Below are positions 41,801 to 49,802 of a DNA stretch of 64,000 nucleotides, piece by piece. Origin of the DNA: Nocardia terpenica. Lineage in GTDB: Bacteria; Actinomycetota; Actinomycetes; Mycobacteriales; Mycobacteriaceae. A model generated the notes under the pieces. The model did not search any database and was not told the DNA's origin. It saw nothing but the letters and a program-made list of their open reading frames with translations. A program made the translations under genes and the position numbers. The DNA lies in the NCBI RefSeq assembly GCF_013186535.1, contig NZ_JABMCZ010000001.1:1426001-1490000 (forward strand). Direction: 5' to 3'. Each line of letters begins with the position of its first letter. Within the stretch, counting starts at the first letter, position 1.

Positions 41801-42339
41801 TCAACGTGCCCGATATCTTCACCCGGCTGATGCTGAGCCTGCTGATGACCGGTATCGCCCCGAAGTCGTTCTACCAGCTGGACGCGCGGGGCAACCGGCA
41901 GCGTGCCCATTACGAGGGGCTGCCAGCCGATTTCACCGCCGAGGCCATCGCCACGCTCGGCGGCCGAGTGACGGCGGGCTACGAATCCTTCGACGTGCTC
42001 AATCCGCACGACGACGGAATCTCGTTGGACGAGTTCGTGGATTGGCTGATCGAGGCGGGCCATCCGCTGGAACGGATCGATGATTTCGCGGAATGGTTCG
42101 CGCGCTTCGACACCGCGCTGCGGGCCCTGCCCGAACAGCAGCGCCAGCACACCGTGCTCCCGCTGCTGCACGCCTACCGTCGCCCGGCGCCGCCGACCCG
42201 CGGCACGGCGGTGCCCGCCAAGAAGTTCCGAGCCGCGGTGCAGCAGAACGGGATCGGACCCGACGGCGACATTCCGCACCTGACCCGAGAACTGATCGAC
42301 AAGTACGTGCGAGACCTGCGGGTGCGGGGACTGCTGTGA
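38842..42339 (+). CDS. car: Carboxylic acid reductase, copy 2
   Basis: The 1165-aa paralogue has the same adenylation, carrier and reductase order as copy 1: LLIYTSGSTGAPKGAIY, YGSTEAGAGLFVDD, phosphopantetheine Ser681 in LGGDSLSALSLSN, TVLLTGANGYLGRF and YANGYGNSKWAGEVLL. Its N-terminus (NNAWQEQRERRRVAVLED) and adenylation pocket region differ clearly from copy 1, so a different acid range is likely, while the C-terminal domain is near-identical in patches, even at DNA level. The GTG at 38842 lies 6 nt after GGGAGGG and is preferred to the ATG at 38836, which abuts that site. Confidence 0.93.
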   Translation: MANNAWQEQRERRRVAVLEDEQVRRAAPVPDVLEELLRPGLALARIVAIAAERYGDRPALAHRATELVTDESGRTIRRLLPRYDTITYREMFERVRDLAAAWHHDAEKPVRSGDFACTIGFTSSDYAIVDLACTYLGLVSVPMQAGAAVAQWNSITAETRPRVIATSLEQLTSAVESIITGTAPERVLVFDYEPGDDTHRATLESARTRLREAGIAVLLETFGEALERGRTLPDAPLFEPESDDALRLLIYTSGSTGAPKGAIYTDRLAAAMWQFVVGNPVPSISFHYMPLSHVAGRLILGGTLARGGTAYFAAASDLSTIFDDFELVRPTELYFVPRVCEMLFQRFQSDVDRRVVAGEDRATAEAEVRADLRERVLGGRHLVALCASAPLSAEMRAFMESVLELQLHDGYGSTEAGAGLFVDDVVKRPPVLDYKLVDVPELGYFRSDKPHPRGELLVKTTQMFPGYYKRPEITAEMFDEDGFYRTGDVVAEVEPDRLVYVDRRNNVLKLSQGEFVTVAKLEAIFSTSPLIRQIYVYGSSERAFLLAVIVPTAEALALDPAKRKAAVGESLQRIAKEAELNSYEIPRDFLLETEPFTTANGLLSGIGKVLRPKLRDRYGERLERMYAELARERADELLALRRDAADRPVLETVSRAARALLGVAEAELSPDAHFAELGGDSLSALSLSNLLQEIFAVSVPVGVIVGPATDLRQLAAYIENERESGSARPSFASVHSGGTEIRAADLALDKFIDAETLSAAAGSTHAPQPPRTVLLTGANGYLGRFLALEWLRRLRDSDGTLICLVRGGTADAARQRLDAVFADDPDLTRDYRELSDSRLRVLAGDVAEPNLGLGEREWRRLAESVDLIVHPAALVNHVLPYDQLFGPNVVGTAEAIRLAITTRIKPITYLSTVSALAQIDPAVFDEDGDMRDMSPVRVLDDSYANGYGNSKWAGEVLLREAHDLCGLPVAVFRSDMILAHSRYSGQLNVPDIFTRLMLSLLMTGIAPKSFYQLDARGNRQRAHYEGLPADFTAEAIATLGGRVTAGYESFDVLNPHDDGISLDEFVDWLIEAGHPLERIDDFAEWFARFDTALRALPEQQRQHTVLPLLHAYRRPAPPTRGTAVPAKKFRAAVQQNGIGPDGDIPHLTRELIDKYVRDLRVRGLL

Positions 42340-42969
42340 CTAGGCGGTGGCGGTCGTCGGCTCCGCCTGCCGCAGGCGGTATTCGCGCCGCCAGCGGTTG
42401 AAGCCGAGCAGGACCAGGACGAAGAACGCGCCGTACACGGCGCCGGAGACATACAGTCCGGATTTGAATGCCAGCGGAACCCCGGCCGCGTCGACGAGCA
42501 TCCAGATGATCCAGAAGTCGACCAGCGCGCGGCTCTGGGCGAAGGTGGCGACCGCGCTGCCGACGAAGATATACGCGTTCACCCACGGTGACCAGGCGAT
42601 GTGCAGCCAGGGCAGGTGCACGAACAATTCGGCCACGACCACCGTGCCCAGGACCAGGCCGGAGAGCAGGACCAGCCGCTCGCGTGCGGTCGCCGGGCGA
42701 ACCAGCAGGCCCTGTGCGTCGCGATTGCCGCGGGTCCAGGCGACCCAGCCGTACACCGCGAGCACGCAGAACAGCAGCTGCTTGAGCGCATTGCCCGGGA
42801 CGTGCGCGTGCAGCGAGGCGGCCAACAGCAGCAGGGCCCCGACGAACTGCACGGGCCAGGTCCACATGGTCTTGCGCATGGCCAGCCAGACCACCGCCAG
42901 CGAGGCGATATTGCCGATCAGATCGGTCCAGAGAATGTGTTCGCCGAACAGCGAGAATCCCGCATTCAC
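42340..42969 (-). CDS. ribM: Riboflavin transporter RibM/PnuX (PnuC family)
   Basis: The 209-aa protein has seven or eight hydrophobic spans and the PnuC-family motifs WTDLIGNIASLAVVWLAMRK, WTWPVQFVGALLL, LFCVLAVYGWVAWTRG and RALVDFWIIWMLVDAAGVPL. PnuC homologues import nicotinamide riboside, but the subgroup behind FMN riboswitches (RibM/PnuX of Streptomyces and Corynebacterium) imports riboflavin, and an FMN riboswitch lies just upstream here. The GTG at 42969 is the only plausible start after the riboswitch. It is convergent with the second CAR, 1 nt apart. Confidence 0.88.
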   Translation of the reverse strand: MNAGFSLFGEHILWTDLIGNIASLAVVWLAMRKTMWTWPVQFVGALLLLAASLHAHVPGNALKQLLFCVLAVYGWVAWTRGNRDAQGLLVRPATARERLVLLSGLVLGTVVVAELFVHLPWLHIAWSPWVNAYIFVGSAVATFAQSRALVDFWIIWMLVDAAGVPLAFKSGLYVSGAVYGAFFVLVLLGFNRWRREYRLRQAEPTTATA

Positions 42970-43065
42970 GCGGCACCCCGGCTCGTCGGATGGACGGTGC
43001 GCATCTCCCGGACCTCCTCGATCCCCATTGGCTCCGGGGTACGCGAAAGATCCGAGCAGAACTCG

Positions 43066-43197
43066 GCCCCGCGCGCTGCCTCCCATCCGGACTCTCACCG
43101 TCGGTCCCGGAATTGCACCGGGTCGACCGGCCGCTGGCTGCGACCGGCTCGCGGACTGTCACCGCCGGTTCGGACTTCCACCGACCCCGGAGCACGC
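43066..43197 (-). ncRNA. FMN riboswitch (RFN element)
   Basis: Read on the minus strand, the block has the conserved RFN segments in order: GGGGTCGGTGGAAGTCCGAA, CCGGCGGTGACAGTCCGCGA, GGTGCAATTCCGGGACC, GACGGTGAGAGTCCGGATGG and GGAGGCAGCGCG closing the P1 stem. It ends about 100 nt before the ribM start. FMN binding should lower ribM expression by premature termination or by hiding the ribosome site. Confidence 0.92.
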
Positions 43198-43246
43198 TTG
43201 TGGTGGGGAACCACCGTGGTGCGGGGGAATATTCCCGCAAGCGGGT

Positions 43247-43269
43247 TCCCGGCCAAAAGCATGCCGGGA
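43247..43269 (-). repeat. Dispersed hairpin repeat copy
   Basis: The core has loop CAAAAGCAT, and the stem extends to GTTCCCGGC/GCCGGGAAC (43245-43271). It lies about 50 nt upstream of the FMN riboswitch on the ribM leader side. Confidence 0.85.
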
Positions 43270-43455
43270 ACTGGAGTTGTGAGCATGCGGGGAACTGGAG
43301 TTGTGAGCATGCGGGGAGCTGGGGCGTGAGCATGCGGGGAGCTGGCGCGTGAGCGTGCCGGGAGGTGGAGTGTGAGTGCGCGGGGATGGAGTGTGAGCGC
43401 GCGGGGAGTTGGAGTGTGAGCGCGCGGGGATGGAGTGTGAGCCTGCCGGGAACTG
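43263..43455. repeat. Tandem array of 21-24 bp units
   Basis: Eight to nine units of the type G(C)GGGGAACTGGAGTGTGAGC follow the hairpin copy, with variation in length (24, 23 and 21 bp). The first units carry GGGAAC, the same bases as the 3' stem extension of the adjacent hairpin. Many chance ORFs start here; none looks real. Confidence 0.75.
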
Positions 43456-43489
43456 GAAGGTGCCGGATGTCGGGCGGTGCCGAAATGCG

Positions 43490-43523
43490 CAGTGCCGCCG
43501 GTGGTTGGCCACCGGCGGCACTG
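43490..43523. terminator. 15-bp stem terminator after the E2 gene
   Basis: CAGTGCCGCCGGTGG (43490-43504) and CCACCGGCGGCACTG (43509-43523) pair perfectly across TTGG. It lies 35 nt downstream of the E2 stop on the minus strand. There is only a weak T tract, so termination may be intrinsic without U run. Confidence 0.7.
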
Positions 43524-43557
43524 CTCTTCCCGGGCCTCGCAAACCTGGGAGTCGGGG

Positions 43558-44844
43558 CTACGCGATGATGCGCAGGGGGTGTTCCAGGAGGGCCTTGAAC
43601 TGTTGGAGGAAGCTTGCGGCTACCGCGCCGTCGATGGCGCGGTGGTCGGCGGAGAGGGTGACGCGCAGGATTTTTCGCGCGACGACGGTGTCGCCGTCGA
43701 GGCGGAGTTCGTCCTGGGCGGCGCCGACGGCCAGGATGGCCGACTCCGGGGGGTTGATGACCGCGGTGAACTGCTCGATGCCGAACATGCCGAGGTTCGA
43801 GATGGTGAACGTGCCGCCGCCCATCTCGTCGGCGCGCAGCTTGCGATCGCGGGACCGCTCGGCCTTGTCGCGGGACTCGGCGGCGATCTCGGACACGCTC
43901 TTGCGGTCGGCGTCGCGGATCACCGGCACCAGCAGACCGGCCGGGGTGGCCACCGCGATACCGAGGTGAATACCCTTGTGCCGCAACAGCTTGTCACCGG
44001 CGAAGGTGACATTGCAGGACGGATCGGTGCGCAGCGTCGAGGCCACCGCCTTCACCAGCAGGTCGTTGACGCTGACCTTGCCCTTGCCCGCGGCCTCCAG
44101 CGTCGCATTGATCTGCACCCGGAACGTCAGCAGGTCGGTGACGTCGATCGCGCTGGTCAGGTAGATGTGGGGGGCCTGCTGCTTGCTCTCGGCGAGCCGC
44201 TTGGCCGACACCTCCTGAATGCGGGTCAGGGGGATCTCGTCGTAGTCGGCGGAAGCGGGAGCGGGTGCCGCCGCCGGGGCCGTGGGCTGCGCCGTCGCAG
44301 GCTGAGCCGCGGCCTGCATGGGCGCGGAACCCGCTGCCCGCGCGGCGGATTCGATATCCTGCTTGGTGATCCGCCCGCCCGGACCGGTGCCCGTCACCGT
44401 CGCGATGTCCACGCCGAGCTCGACGGCGATCCTGCGGGCCAGCGGCGAGGACTTGGGCCGACGGCCGTTCGATGCGGTCGGACGATCCACGCTCGGGGCC
44501 GAATCGGTCTGTGCACCATCGTTTCCGGTGGTGGCACTCACCGGAGCGTCGGACTCGGGTGCCGTGGGAGTGGCAACAGGGGCTGGTTTCGATGCGGTGG
44601 CCGAGCCACTCCCATCACCGAGCAGCGCGATAGTCTCACCGATCGGCACGCGCGAACCCGCCTCGGCGAGAATCTGTTCCAGCACACCGTCGTCGTAGGC
44701 CTCCAGTTCCATGAGGGCCTTGTCGGTCTCGATCTCGGCGAGGATGTCGCCGCGCGCGACCGAGTCGCCGACCTGCTTGAGCCAGGACACGACGACGCCG
44801 TCCTCCATGGTGTCGGAGAGGCGGGGCATGGTGATTTCGGGCAT
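43558..44844 (-). CDS. pdhC: 2-oxoacid dehydrogenase E2 (dihydrolipoamide acyltransferase)
   Basis: The 428-aa protein has one lipoyl domain (residues ~1-78, lipoyl Lys in EIETDKALMELEA), an Ala/Pro/Thr linker, a peripheral subunit-binding domain (SSPLARRIAVELGVDIATVT), a second linker and the catalytic domain with SADHRAIDGA (HxxxDG) near the C-terminus. It transfers the acyl group from E1 to CoA. It is last in the minus-strand order E3-E1alpha-E1beta-E2. Whether the substrate is pyruvate, acetoin or a branched-chain acid cannot be read from sequence alone; pyruvate is favoured. Confidence 0.9.
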   Translation of the reverse strand: MPEITMPRLSDTMEDGVVVSWLKQVGDSVARGDILAEIETDKALMELEAYDDGVLEQILAEAGSRVPIGETIALLGDGSGSATASKPAPVATPTAPESDAPVSATTGNDGAQTDSAPSVDRPTASNGRRPKSSPLARRIAVELGVDIATVTGTGPGGRITKQDIESAARAAGSAPMQAAAQPATAQPTAPAAAPAPASADYDEIPLTRIQEVSAKRLAESKQQAPHIYLTSAIDVTDLLTFRVQINATLEAAGKGKVSVNDLLVKAVASTLRTDPSCNVTFAGDKLLRHKGIHLGIAVATPAGLLVPVIRDADRKSVSEIAAESRDKAERSRDRKLRADEMGGGTFTISNLGMFGIEQFTAVINPPESAILAVGAAQDELRLDGDTVVARKILRVTLSADHRAIDGAVAASFLQQFKALLEHPLRIIA

Positions 44845-44860
44845 GGGTATCGTCGTCCTC

Positions 44861-45874
44861 TCAGCCGCGGCCGGCGGCGGTCAGCGGCTTGCGGCCGACG
44901 GCCGCGAGCGTCTCGAGCGCGGCGGTGTACAGGGAATCGGCGGACGGCAGCGCGATCTGCTCCAGCGGCTTGGCATACGGCAGCGGCACTTCCGCCATCG
45001 CCACGCGGCGCACCGGCGCGTCCAGGTAGTCGAAGGCGCCGTCGGAGATCGACGCCGCGACCTCCGCGCCGATGCCGTAGGTGAGCCAGTCGTCCTCGCC
45101 CACCACGACACAGCCGGTCTTGCGCGCCGAGGCGACGAGGGTGTCCCGGTCCAGCGGCCGCAGGCTGCGCAGATCGATCACCTCCGCCGAGATCCCGTCG
45201 GCGGCAAGCCGTTCCGCGACCTGGGCGGCGACCGTGGCCATCCGCGAGTAGCCGATCAGCGTGATGTCGGTGCCCTCCCGGGTCACCGCCGCCTTGCCGA
45301 TCTGCGCGGGCGGAAGATCCTCGGGCACTTCGCCCTTGGTGTTGTAGAGCGCCAGGTTCTCCAGGAACAGCACCGGATCGTCGTCGTCGATCGCGGCCTT
45401 CAGCAGGGCGCGGGCATCGGCCGGGGTCGCGGGCGCGACCACCTTCAGGCCCGGCACGAACGCGTAGTACAGCTCGATGTTCTGCGAGTGCGTCGCGCCG
45501 AGCTGCTGGCCGCCGCCGCCCGGGGTGCGGATCACCATCGGCACGCTGGTCTGCCCGCCGAACATGCCGTAGATCTTGGCGGCGTGGTTGACGATCTGGT
45601 CCAGCGCCAGCAGCGAGAAGTTGATCGTCATGATCTCCACGACCGGGCGCAGCCCGAGCATGGCGGCGCCGATGGCCGCGCCGACGAAACCCTCCTCGGC
45701 GATCGGGGTGTCGCGCACCCGCTTCTCGCCGAACTCGGCCAGCAGGCCCGCGGTGATCTTGTAGGAACCCTCGAAGACGCCGATCTCCTCACCGATCAGG
45801 AAGACGTCCTCGTCGCGCCGCATCTCCTCGCGGAGGGTTTCGCGCAGCGCTTCACGATAGGTCATGACAGGCAC
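44861..45874 (-). CDS. pdhB: 2-oxoacid dehydrogenase E1 beta subunit
   Basis: The 337-aa protein matches the transketolase-like beta subunit: YREALRETLREEMRRDEDVF, GEEIGVFEGSYKITAGL, RVRDTPIAEEGFVGAAIGAA (ThDP-activating Glu in the EEGF stretch) and GGGGQQLGATHSQ. The GTG at 45874 is preceded by AAAGGA; the ATG at 45865 is the alternative start. It lies 14 nt after the E1alpha stop and 16 nt before E2, so the genes form one operon. Confidence 0.9.
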   Translation of the reverse strand: MPVMTYREALRETLREEMRRDEDVFLIGEEIGVFEGSYKITAGLLAEFGEKRVRDTPIAEEGFVGAAIGAAMLGLRPVVEIMTINFSLLALDQIVNHAAKIYGMFGGQTSVPMVIRTPGGGGQQLGATHSQNIELYYAFVPGLKVVAPATPADARALLKAAIDDDDPVLFLENLALYNTKGEVPEDLPPAQIGKAAVTREGTDITLIGYSRMATVAAQVAERLAADGISAEVIDLRSLRPLDRDTLVASARKTGCVVVGEDDWLTYGIGAEVAASISDGAFDYLDAPVRRVAMAEVPLPYAKPLEQIALPSADSLYTAALETLAAVGRKPLTAAGRG

Positions 45875-45888
45875 GGTGGTGAGATCCT

Positions 45889-46968
45889 TTACGCGGTGAA
45901 CAGCGGGTCGGCGGGCAGGCGGCGGTCCTCGCCCGGCACCGGCGTGGCATAGGTGTAGTCGAACAGGCTCGACGGGTCCGGATGCGGGCTGGTGTCGGCG
46001 AATTCGACGGCCGCCTCGACACCGGCGCGCACCTCGCGCTCGATCTCCTCGGCCGCGGCCTCGTCCAGCAGGCCCGCCTCGATCAGCTCGGAACGGAAGC
46101 GCGACACCGGATCATGGTCGCGGGCGACCGAAACATCCTCGCTGCTGCGGTATTTCGCGGGGTCGACCACCGAGTGGCCCTTCAGGCGGTAGCTGATCGC
46201 CTCCAGCAGCGCGGGTTTGCCTTCGCTGCGGGCGGTCTCGATGAGCTGGGACGCGATGTCGCGCACCGCCAGCACATCGGTGCCGTCGACCTGCTCGCCG
46301 CGCATCCGGTAGGCGGCCGCGCGCTTGTACAGGTCGGGTTCGGCCGAGGAGCGCTCGACGGAGGTGCCCATGCCGAGCTGGTTGTTGATCACCAGGAACA
46401 CCACCGGCAGGCCCCACAGCGCCGCGATGTTCAGCGACTCGTGGAACGCGCCGATATTCGTTGTGCCCTCGCCCATCTGGCACACCACGACGTCGTCGCC
46501 GTCGCGGTAGTCGATGGCCAGCGCCGCGCCCACGGCCAGCGGAATCTGGCCGCCCACGATGGCGTAGCCGCCCAGCAGCCGACTCGCGGTGTCGTACATG
46601 TGCATCGAGCCGCCCCAGCCCTTGGAGGTGCCGGTGGAGCGCCCGTACAGCTCGGCCATCACGCGGCCGGGCTCGATGCCCTTGGCCAGCGCGTAGCCGT
46701 GCTCGCGGTAGTTGGTGAACAGGTAGTCGGTGGGCCGCATGGCCGCGCCGAGCCCGACGACCGTCGCCTCCTCACCGAGATTCAGGTGGCAGTAGCCACC
46801 GATCTTGGCCTGCGTATAGCCCTGCGCGGTGCGCTCCTCGAACCGCCGCACGAACAGCATGTCGCGGTAATACCCACGCAGCGTCTCCGAATTCTCGCCC
46901 CCGGACGGACTTTTGGGCTTGGCTGCTTTGGAACGAGAGGTTTTGCGTGGCTCGGTTGTCGTCGTCAT
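45889..46968 (-). CDS. pdhA: 2-oxoacid dehydrogenase E1 alpha subunit
   Basis: The 359-aa ThDP subunit has a basic, low-complexity N-terminus (PRKTSRSKAAKPKSPSG) and then the E1alpha fold: MLFVRRFEERTAQGYTQAKI, GSMHMYDTASRLLGGYAIVG, and the ThDP motif QMGEGTTNIGAFHESLNI...VINNQ. The phosphorylation-type loop YRLKGHSVVDPAKYRS is present. It resembles both pyruvate and acetoin dehydrogenase alpha subunits. It is 9 nt from the E3 stop in the same operon. Confidence 0.9.
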   Translation of the reverse strand: MTTTTEPRKTSRSKAAKPKSPSGGENSETLRGYYRDMLFVRRFEERTAQGYTQAKIGGYCHLNLGEEATVVGLGAAMRPTDYLFTNYREHGYALAKGIEPGRVMAELYGRSTGTSKGWGGSMHMYDTASRLLGGYAIVGGQIPLAVGAALAIDYRDGDDVVVCQMGEGTTNIGAFHESLNIAALWGLPVVFLVINNQLGMGTSVERSSAEPDLYKRAAAYRMRGEQVDGTDVLAVRDIASQLIETARSEGKPALLEAISYRLKGHSVVDPAKYRSSEDVSVARDHDPVSRFRSELIEAGLLDEAAAEEIEREVRAGVEAAVEFADTSPHPDPSSLFDYTYATPVPGEDRRLPADPLFTA

Positions 46969-46977
46969 GCTGACTCC

Positions 46978-48432
46978 TCAGCGCTTCTTGCGCGGCGCGA
47001 TGTGCACGGGCAGTCCCAGTCCGGCCAGGGCCGTCTCCATGCCGATCTCGCCGAGGGTGGGGTGGGCGTGGATGGTGTCGGCGAGCTCGTCGAGCGTCGC
47101 CTCCAGCGAAATCGCCAGGGCGCCTTCGGTGATCAGGTCGCTGGCCGACGGGCCGATGATGTGCACGCCCAGCACTTCCTGATGCCGCTGCCCGGCAACG
47201 ATTTTCATGAAGCCCTCGGTCTCGCCGAAGGTCTTGGCCCGGCCCAGCGCCGCGAACGGGAAGCGGGTGGTGATCACCTCGTGTCCGGCCGCGCGGGCGG
47301 CGGCCTCGGTGAGCCCGACGCTGGCGATCTCCGGGTGGGTGAAGGTGGCCGCGGGGATCACCGTGTAGTCGATGCGGGCGTCGTGCCCGGCGATCACGTC
47401 GGCGGCGGTCAGGCCCTGATGCGAGGCGACGTGCGCGAGCAGCGCCTTGCCGGTGACATCGCCGATGGCGTACACGTGCTCGACGCCGGTGCGCAGCTGC
47501 TCGTCGACCTCGATGAATCCCCGGGCGTCCGTGGCGATTCCGGCGGCATCGAGGCCGAGGTCGGCGGTGTTGGGGCGGCGGCCGACGCCGACCAGCACCA
47601 CGTCGGCGTCGATCTCGCGGGCCTTCGGGCCGTCGACGCTCACCCGCAGCGCATCGGTCTGCGCGATGGCGGTCACCGTGGAACCGGTGAGCACGGTGAT
47701 GCCGCGCTTGCCGAAGGACCGGCCGAGCGCGTTGCCGATGTCCTTGTCCTCCAACGGAACCAGGCGGTCCTGCATCTCGACGACGGTGACATCGCTGCCG
47801 AAGGTGGCGAACAGGCTGGCCCATTCCGCGCCGACCGCGCTGCCGCCGATGATCACGATCCGCTTCGGCACCTCGGTCAGCCCGAACGCGCCGTCGGAGG
47901 TGATCACGCCCGGCAGATCGCCGCCGGGGATGGGCAGCCGCGCGGGCACCGAGCCGGTGGCGACAATGATGTCGCGGGCGCTGACCTGCTGGGTCGCCGC
48001 TCCCGACGGGGCGGCCGCATAGCGCGGGCCGTCGGGGAAGATCGGTGACGGACCGGCCTCGTGCACCTCGACGGTGGTGGGTCCGGTGAAGCGGGCGTGG
48101 CCCTCGATCACGGTGACCCCGTTGGCGGCGAGCAGCCCGGCGACGCCGTCGGTCAGCTCCTTGACGATGCCGTCCTTACGTGTGCGGACGGTGCCGAAGT
48201 CGTAGCGCACATTGTCGGCGTAGACGCCGAAATCCGCTGCGGCGCTGATGGTCTGGAAGACTTCGGCGGACCGCAGCATGGCCTTGGTGGGGATGCAGCC
48301 CCAGTTCAGGCAGACGCCGCCGGGCCGCTCCTTCTCCACCAGTCCGACCGACAGGCCACGCTGGGCGGCCCGGATCGCGGCCACATAGCCGCCCGGACCG
48401 CCGCCGATCACCAGAAGATCGAATTCCTGCAC
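46978..48432 (-). CDS. lpd: Dihydrolipoamide dehydrogenase (E3)
   Basis: The 484-aa FAD enzyme has the N-terminal GGGPGGYVAAIRAAQ dinucleotide fold, the redox disulphide GGVCLNWGCIPTK (residues ~37-49), a second nucleotide-binding segment VIIGGSAVGAEWASLFA, the FAD motif HVYAIGDVTGKALLAH, and IHAHPTLGE with the catalytic His/Glu near the C-terminus. It reoxidises the lipoyl arm using NAD+. The GTG at 48432 has GAGGAG upstream and gives the usual VQEFDLLVIG start; the longer frame to 48528 is not supported. It is the first gene of the E3-E1-E2 operon. Confidence 0.92.
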   Translation of the reverse strand: MQEFDLLVIGGGPGGYVAAIRAAQRGLSVGLVEKERPGGVCLNWGCIPTKAMLRSAEVFQTISAAADFGVYADNVRYDFGTVRTRKDGIVKELTDGVAGLLAANGVTVIEGHARFTGPTTVEVHEAGPSPIFPDGPRYAAAPSGAATQQVSARDIIVATGSVPARLPIPGGDLPGVITSDGAFGLTEVPKRIVIIGGSAVGAEWASLFATFGSDVTVVEMQDRLVPLEDKDIGNALGRSFGKRGITVLTGSTVTAIAQTDALRVSVDGPKAREIDADVVLVGVGRRPNTADLGLDAAGIATDARGFIEVDEQLRTGVEHVYAIGDVTGKALLAHVASHQGLTAADVIAGHDARIDYTVIPAATFTHPEIASVGLTEAAARAAGHEVITTRFPFAALGRAKTFGETEGFMKIVAGQRHQEVLGVHIIGPSASDLITEGALAISLEATLDELADTIHAHPTLGEIGMETALAGLGLPVHIAPRKKR

Positions 48433-48559
48433 TCGTGGTGCTCCTCGAGCTCGAACGTTCTCGGCCCACGCCCGGATGTGGCGTGGGTCATCCGAGTCGA
48501 GTCTTGTCGCCACCGAATGCACAAACAATGACTTCGAAGCCTAGTAATCCGGACATGAA

Positions 48560-48578
48560 ATTGGGCGCATCGCCCAAT
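48560..48578. terminator. Short perfect hairpin between the PucR gene and lpd
   Basis: ATTGGGCG (48560-48567) and CGCCCAAT (48571-48578) pair across CAT. It lies 2 nt after the stop of the minus-strand PucR-type gene and about 130 nt before lpd. It may terminate the regulator gene or act as an operator for the dehydrogenase operon. Confidence 0.5.
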
Positions 48579-48580
48579 GG

Positions 48581-49771
48581 TCAGTCGGTCGCGCCGAGCT
48601 TCAGCGCCGCCAGGGCGAGGGAGAGCTCGAGGTAGCGCCGCTGCCCTTCCAGTGGCCGCCCGAGCAGTGTCGATATGCGTTGCAGGCGGTTGATGACGGT
48701 GTTGCGGTGGCAGTGCAGGCGGGGCGCGGCGTTGGCGGCGGAGCAGTTCTCGGCGAGCCAGATGGTGAGGGTTTGCAGCAGGATGTCGCGTTCCTTGGCG
48801 GGGAGCGCGAGGACCGGGCCGAGGGTGTGGGTGCGCAGGAGTGCGGTGAGGTCGGGGGAGCGCACGAGCAGTGCCTCCGGGTAGCGCTCGTCCAGGGAGA
48901 CCAAACCCGTTGCGTCCGAGGGTAATGTCTCGAGGGCGACCAGGGCCAGTGCGTGGGCGGTGCCGATCTGCGCGAGGCCGGGGACGGCGGGGGAGGCTCC
49001 GGCCCGGCCCCGCATCTGCGGCCGAAGCTGGTGCAGCACATCGGATCCGGCGCGGTGTTCCAGCGAGACCAGGCCGATGGTGGTGTCGATGCGGTCGTGC
49101 CAGACGGAGCGGATTCCCCACGCCGCCAAGGCCGTTTCCGCGCCGGTGCGCAGCGGGCGTCCCTCGCCCTGGGCGGCGACCACGAGGTAGTCGCCGTGGG
49201 CGGGCAGGGTGAGTTCGCGGGCGGCGCGGGCGGCGAAGGTGGCGTCGTGGGCGCGCCCGGCGAGCAGGTCCTCGATGAGCGCGTGGCGGCGGCGTTCGTC
49301 GCGGCGCACCTGTTCGAGTTCGGTGTTGCGGTAGGCGGTGACCAGGGCCGAGGACAGGCCGTCGATGACCGTCCACATGGCGGTGCCGGTTTCGCGGATT
49401 TCCTGCGGGGCGACGTTGTCGGCCTTGTCCAGCAGCGCTTCCCAGACGATGCCGCCGCCGAGCCGGAAGGTGCGCAGCATCGCCTCCAGCGGCACGCCCT
49501 GTTCGGCGCGGTGGCGGCCGATGGCGGCGGCGACGTCGTCGCGTTCGGGGTCGGTCGCCGCGCCGCCGAGCAGGTCGAGGATGCGGGTGAGGTAGCGGCG
49601 GCAGCCGTCGCGCAGGTCGGCCCGGGGCACCGAGGTGTAGTCGGTCCATTCCGGGTTGTCGGTGAAGATCGCCGAGATCAGTCGCCCGGTCAGCCCCGGA
49701 ATATCGGCTCGGCACGCCGCGGCCAATTTGCGGGTGCCGGGCGTGGAGAGGGCGGGGTGGGGCGCTGCCAC
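48581..49771 (-). CDS. PucR/CdaR-type regulator with C-terminal HTH
   Basis: The 396-aa protein ends with the PucR-type helix-turn-helix: TLTIWLAENCSAANAAPRLH, CHRNTVINRLQRISTLLGRP and YLELSLALAALKL. The N-terminal ~150 residues are helical (RsbRD-like: LISAIFTDNPEWTDYTSVPR, EAMLRTFRLGGGIVWEAL) and the centre is GGDEF-like in fold. It lies directly upstream of the E3-E1-E2 operon on the same strand and is the natural candidate for its activator. RidA lies 31 nt upstream. Confidence 0.85.
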   Translation of the reverse strand: MAAPHPALSTPGTRKLAAACRADIPGLTGRLISAIFTDNPEWTDYTSVPRADLRDGCRRYLTRILDLLGGAATDPERDDVAAAIGRHRAEQGVPLEAMLRTFRLGGGIVWEALLDKADNVAPQEIRETGTAMWTVIDGLSSALVTAYRNTELEQVRRDERRRHALIEDLLAGRAHDATFAARAARELTLPAHGDYLVVAAQGEGRPLRTGAETALAAWGIRSVWHDRIDTTIGLVSLEHRAGSDVLHQLRPQMRGRAGASPAVPGLAQIGTAHALALVALETLPSDATGLVSLDERYPEALLVRSPDLTALLRTHTLGPVLALPAKERDILLQTLTIWLAENCSAANAAPRLHCHRNTVINRLQRISTLLGRPLEGQRRYLELSLALAALKLGATD

Positions 49772-49802
49772 GGCATTCCACGCTACCGGTGGCGGCGCCC
49801 GG

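Noticed and set aside
43263..43455. Short frames starting in the repeat region upstream of the FMN riboswitch
   Set aside because: Peptides such as repeated ECERAGS reflect the repeat period; no ribosome sites or conserved segments.
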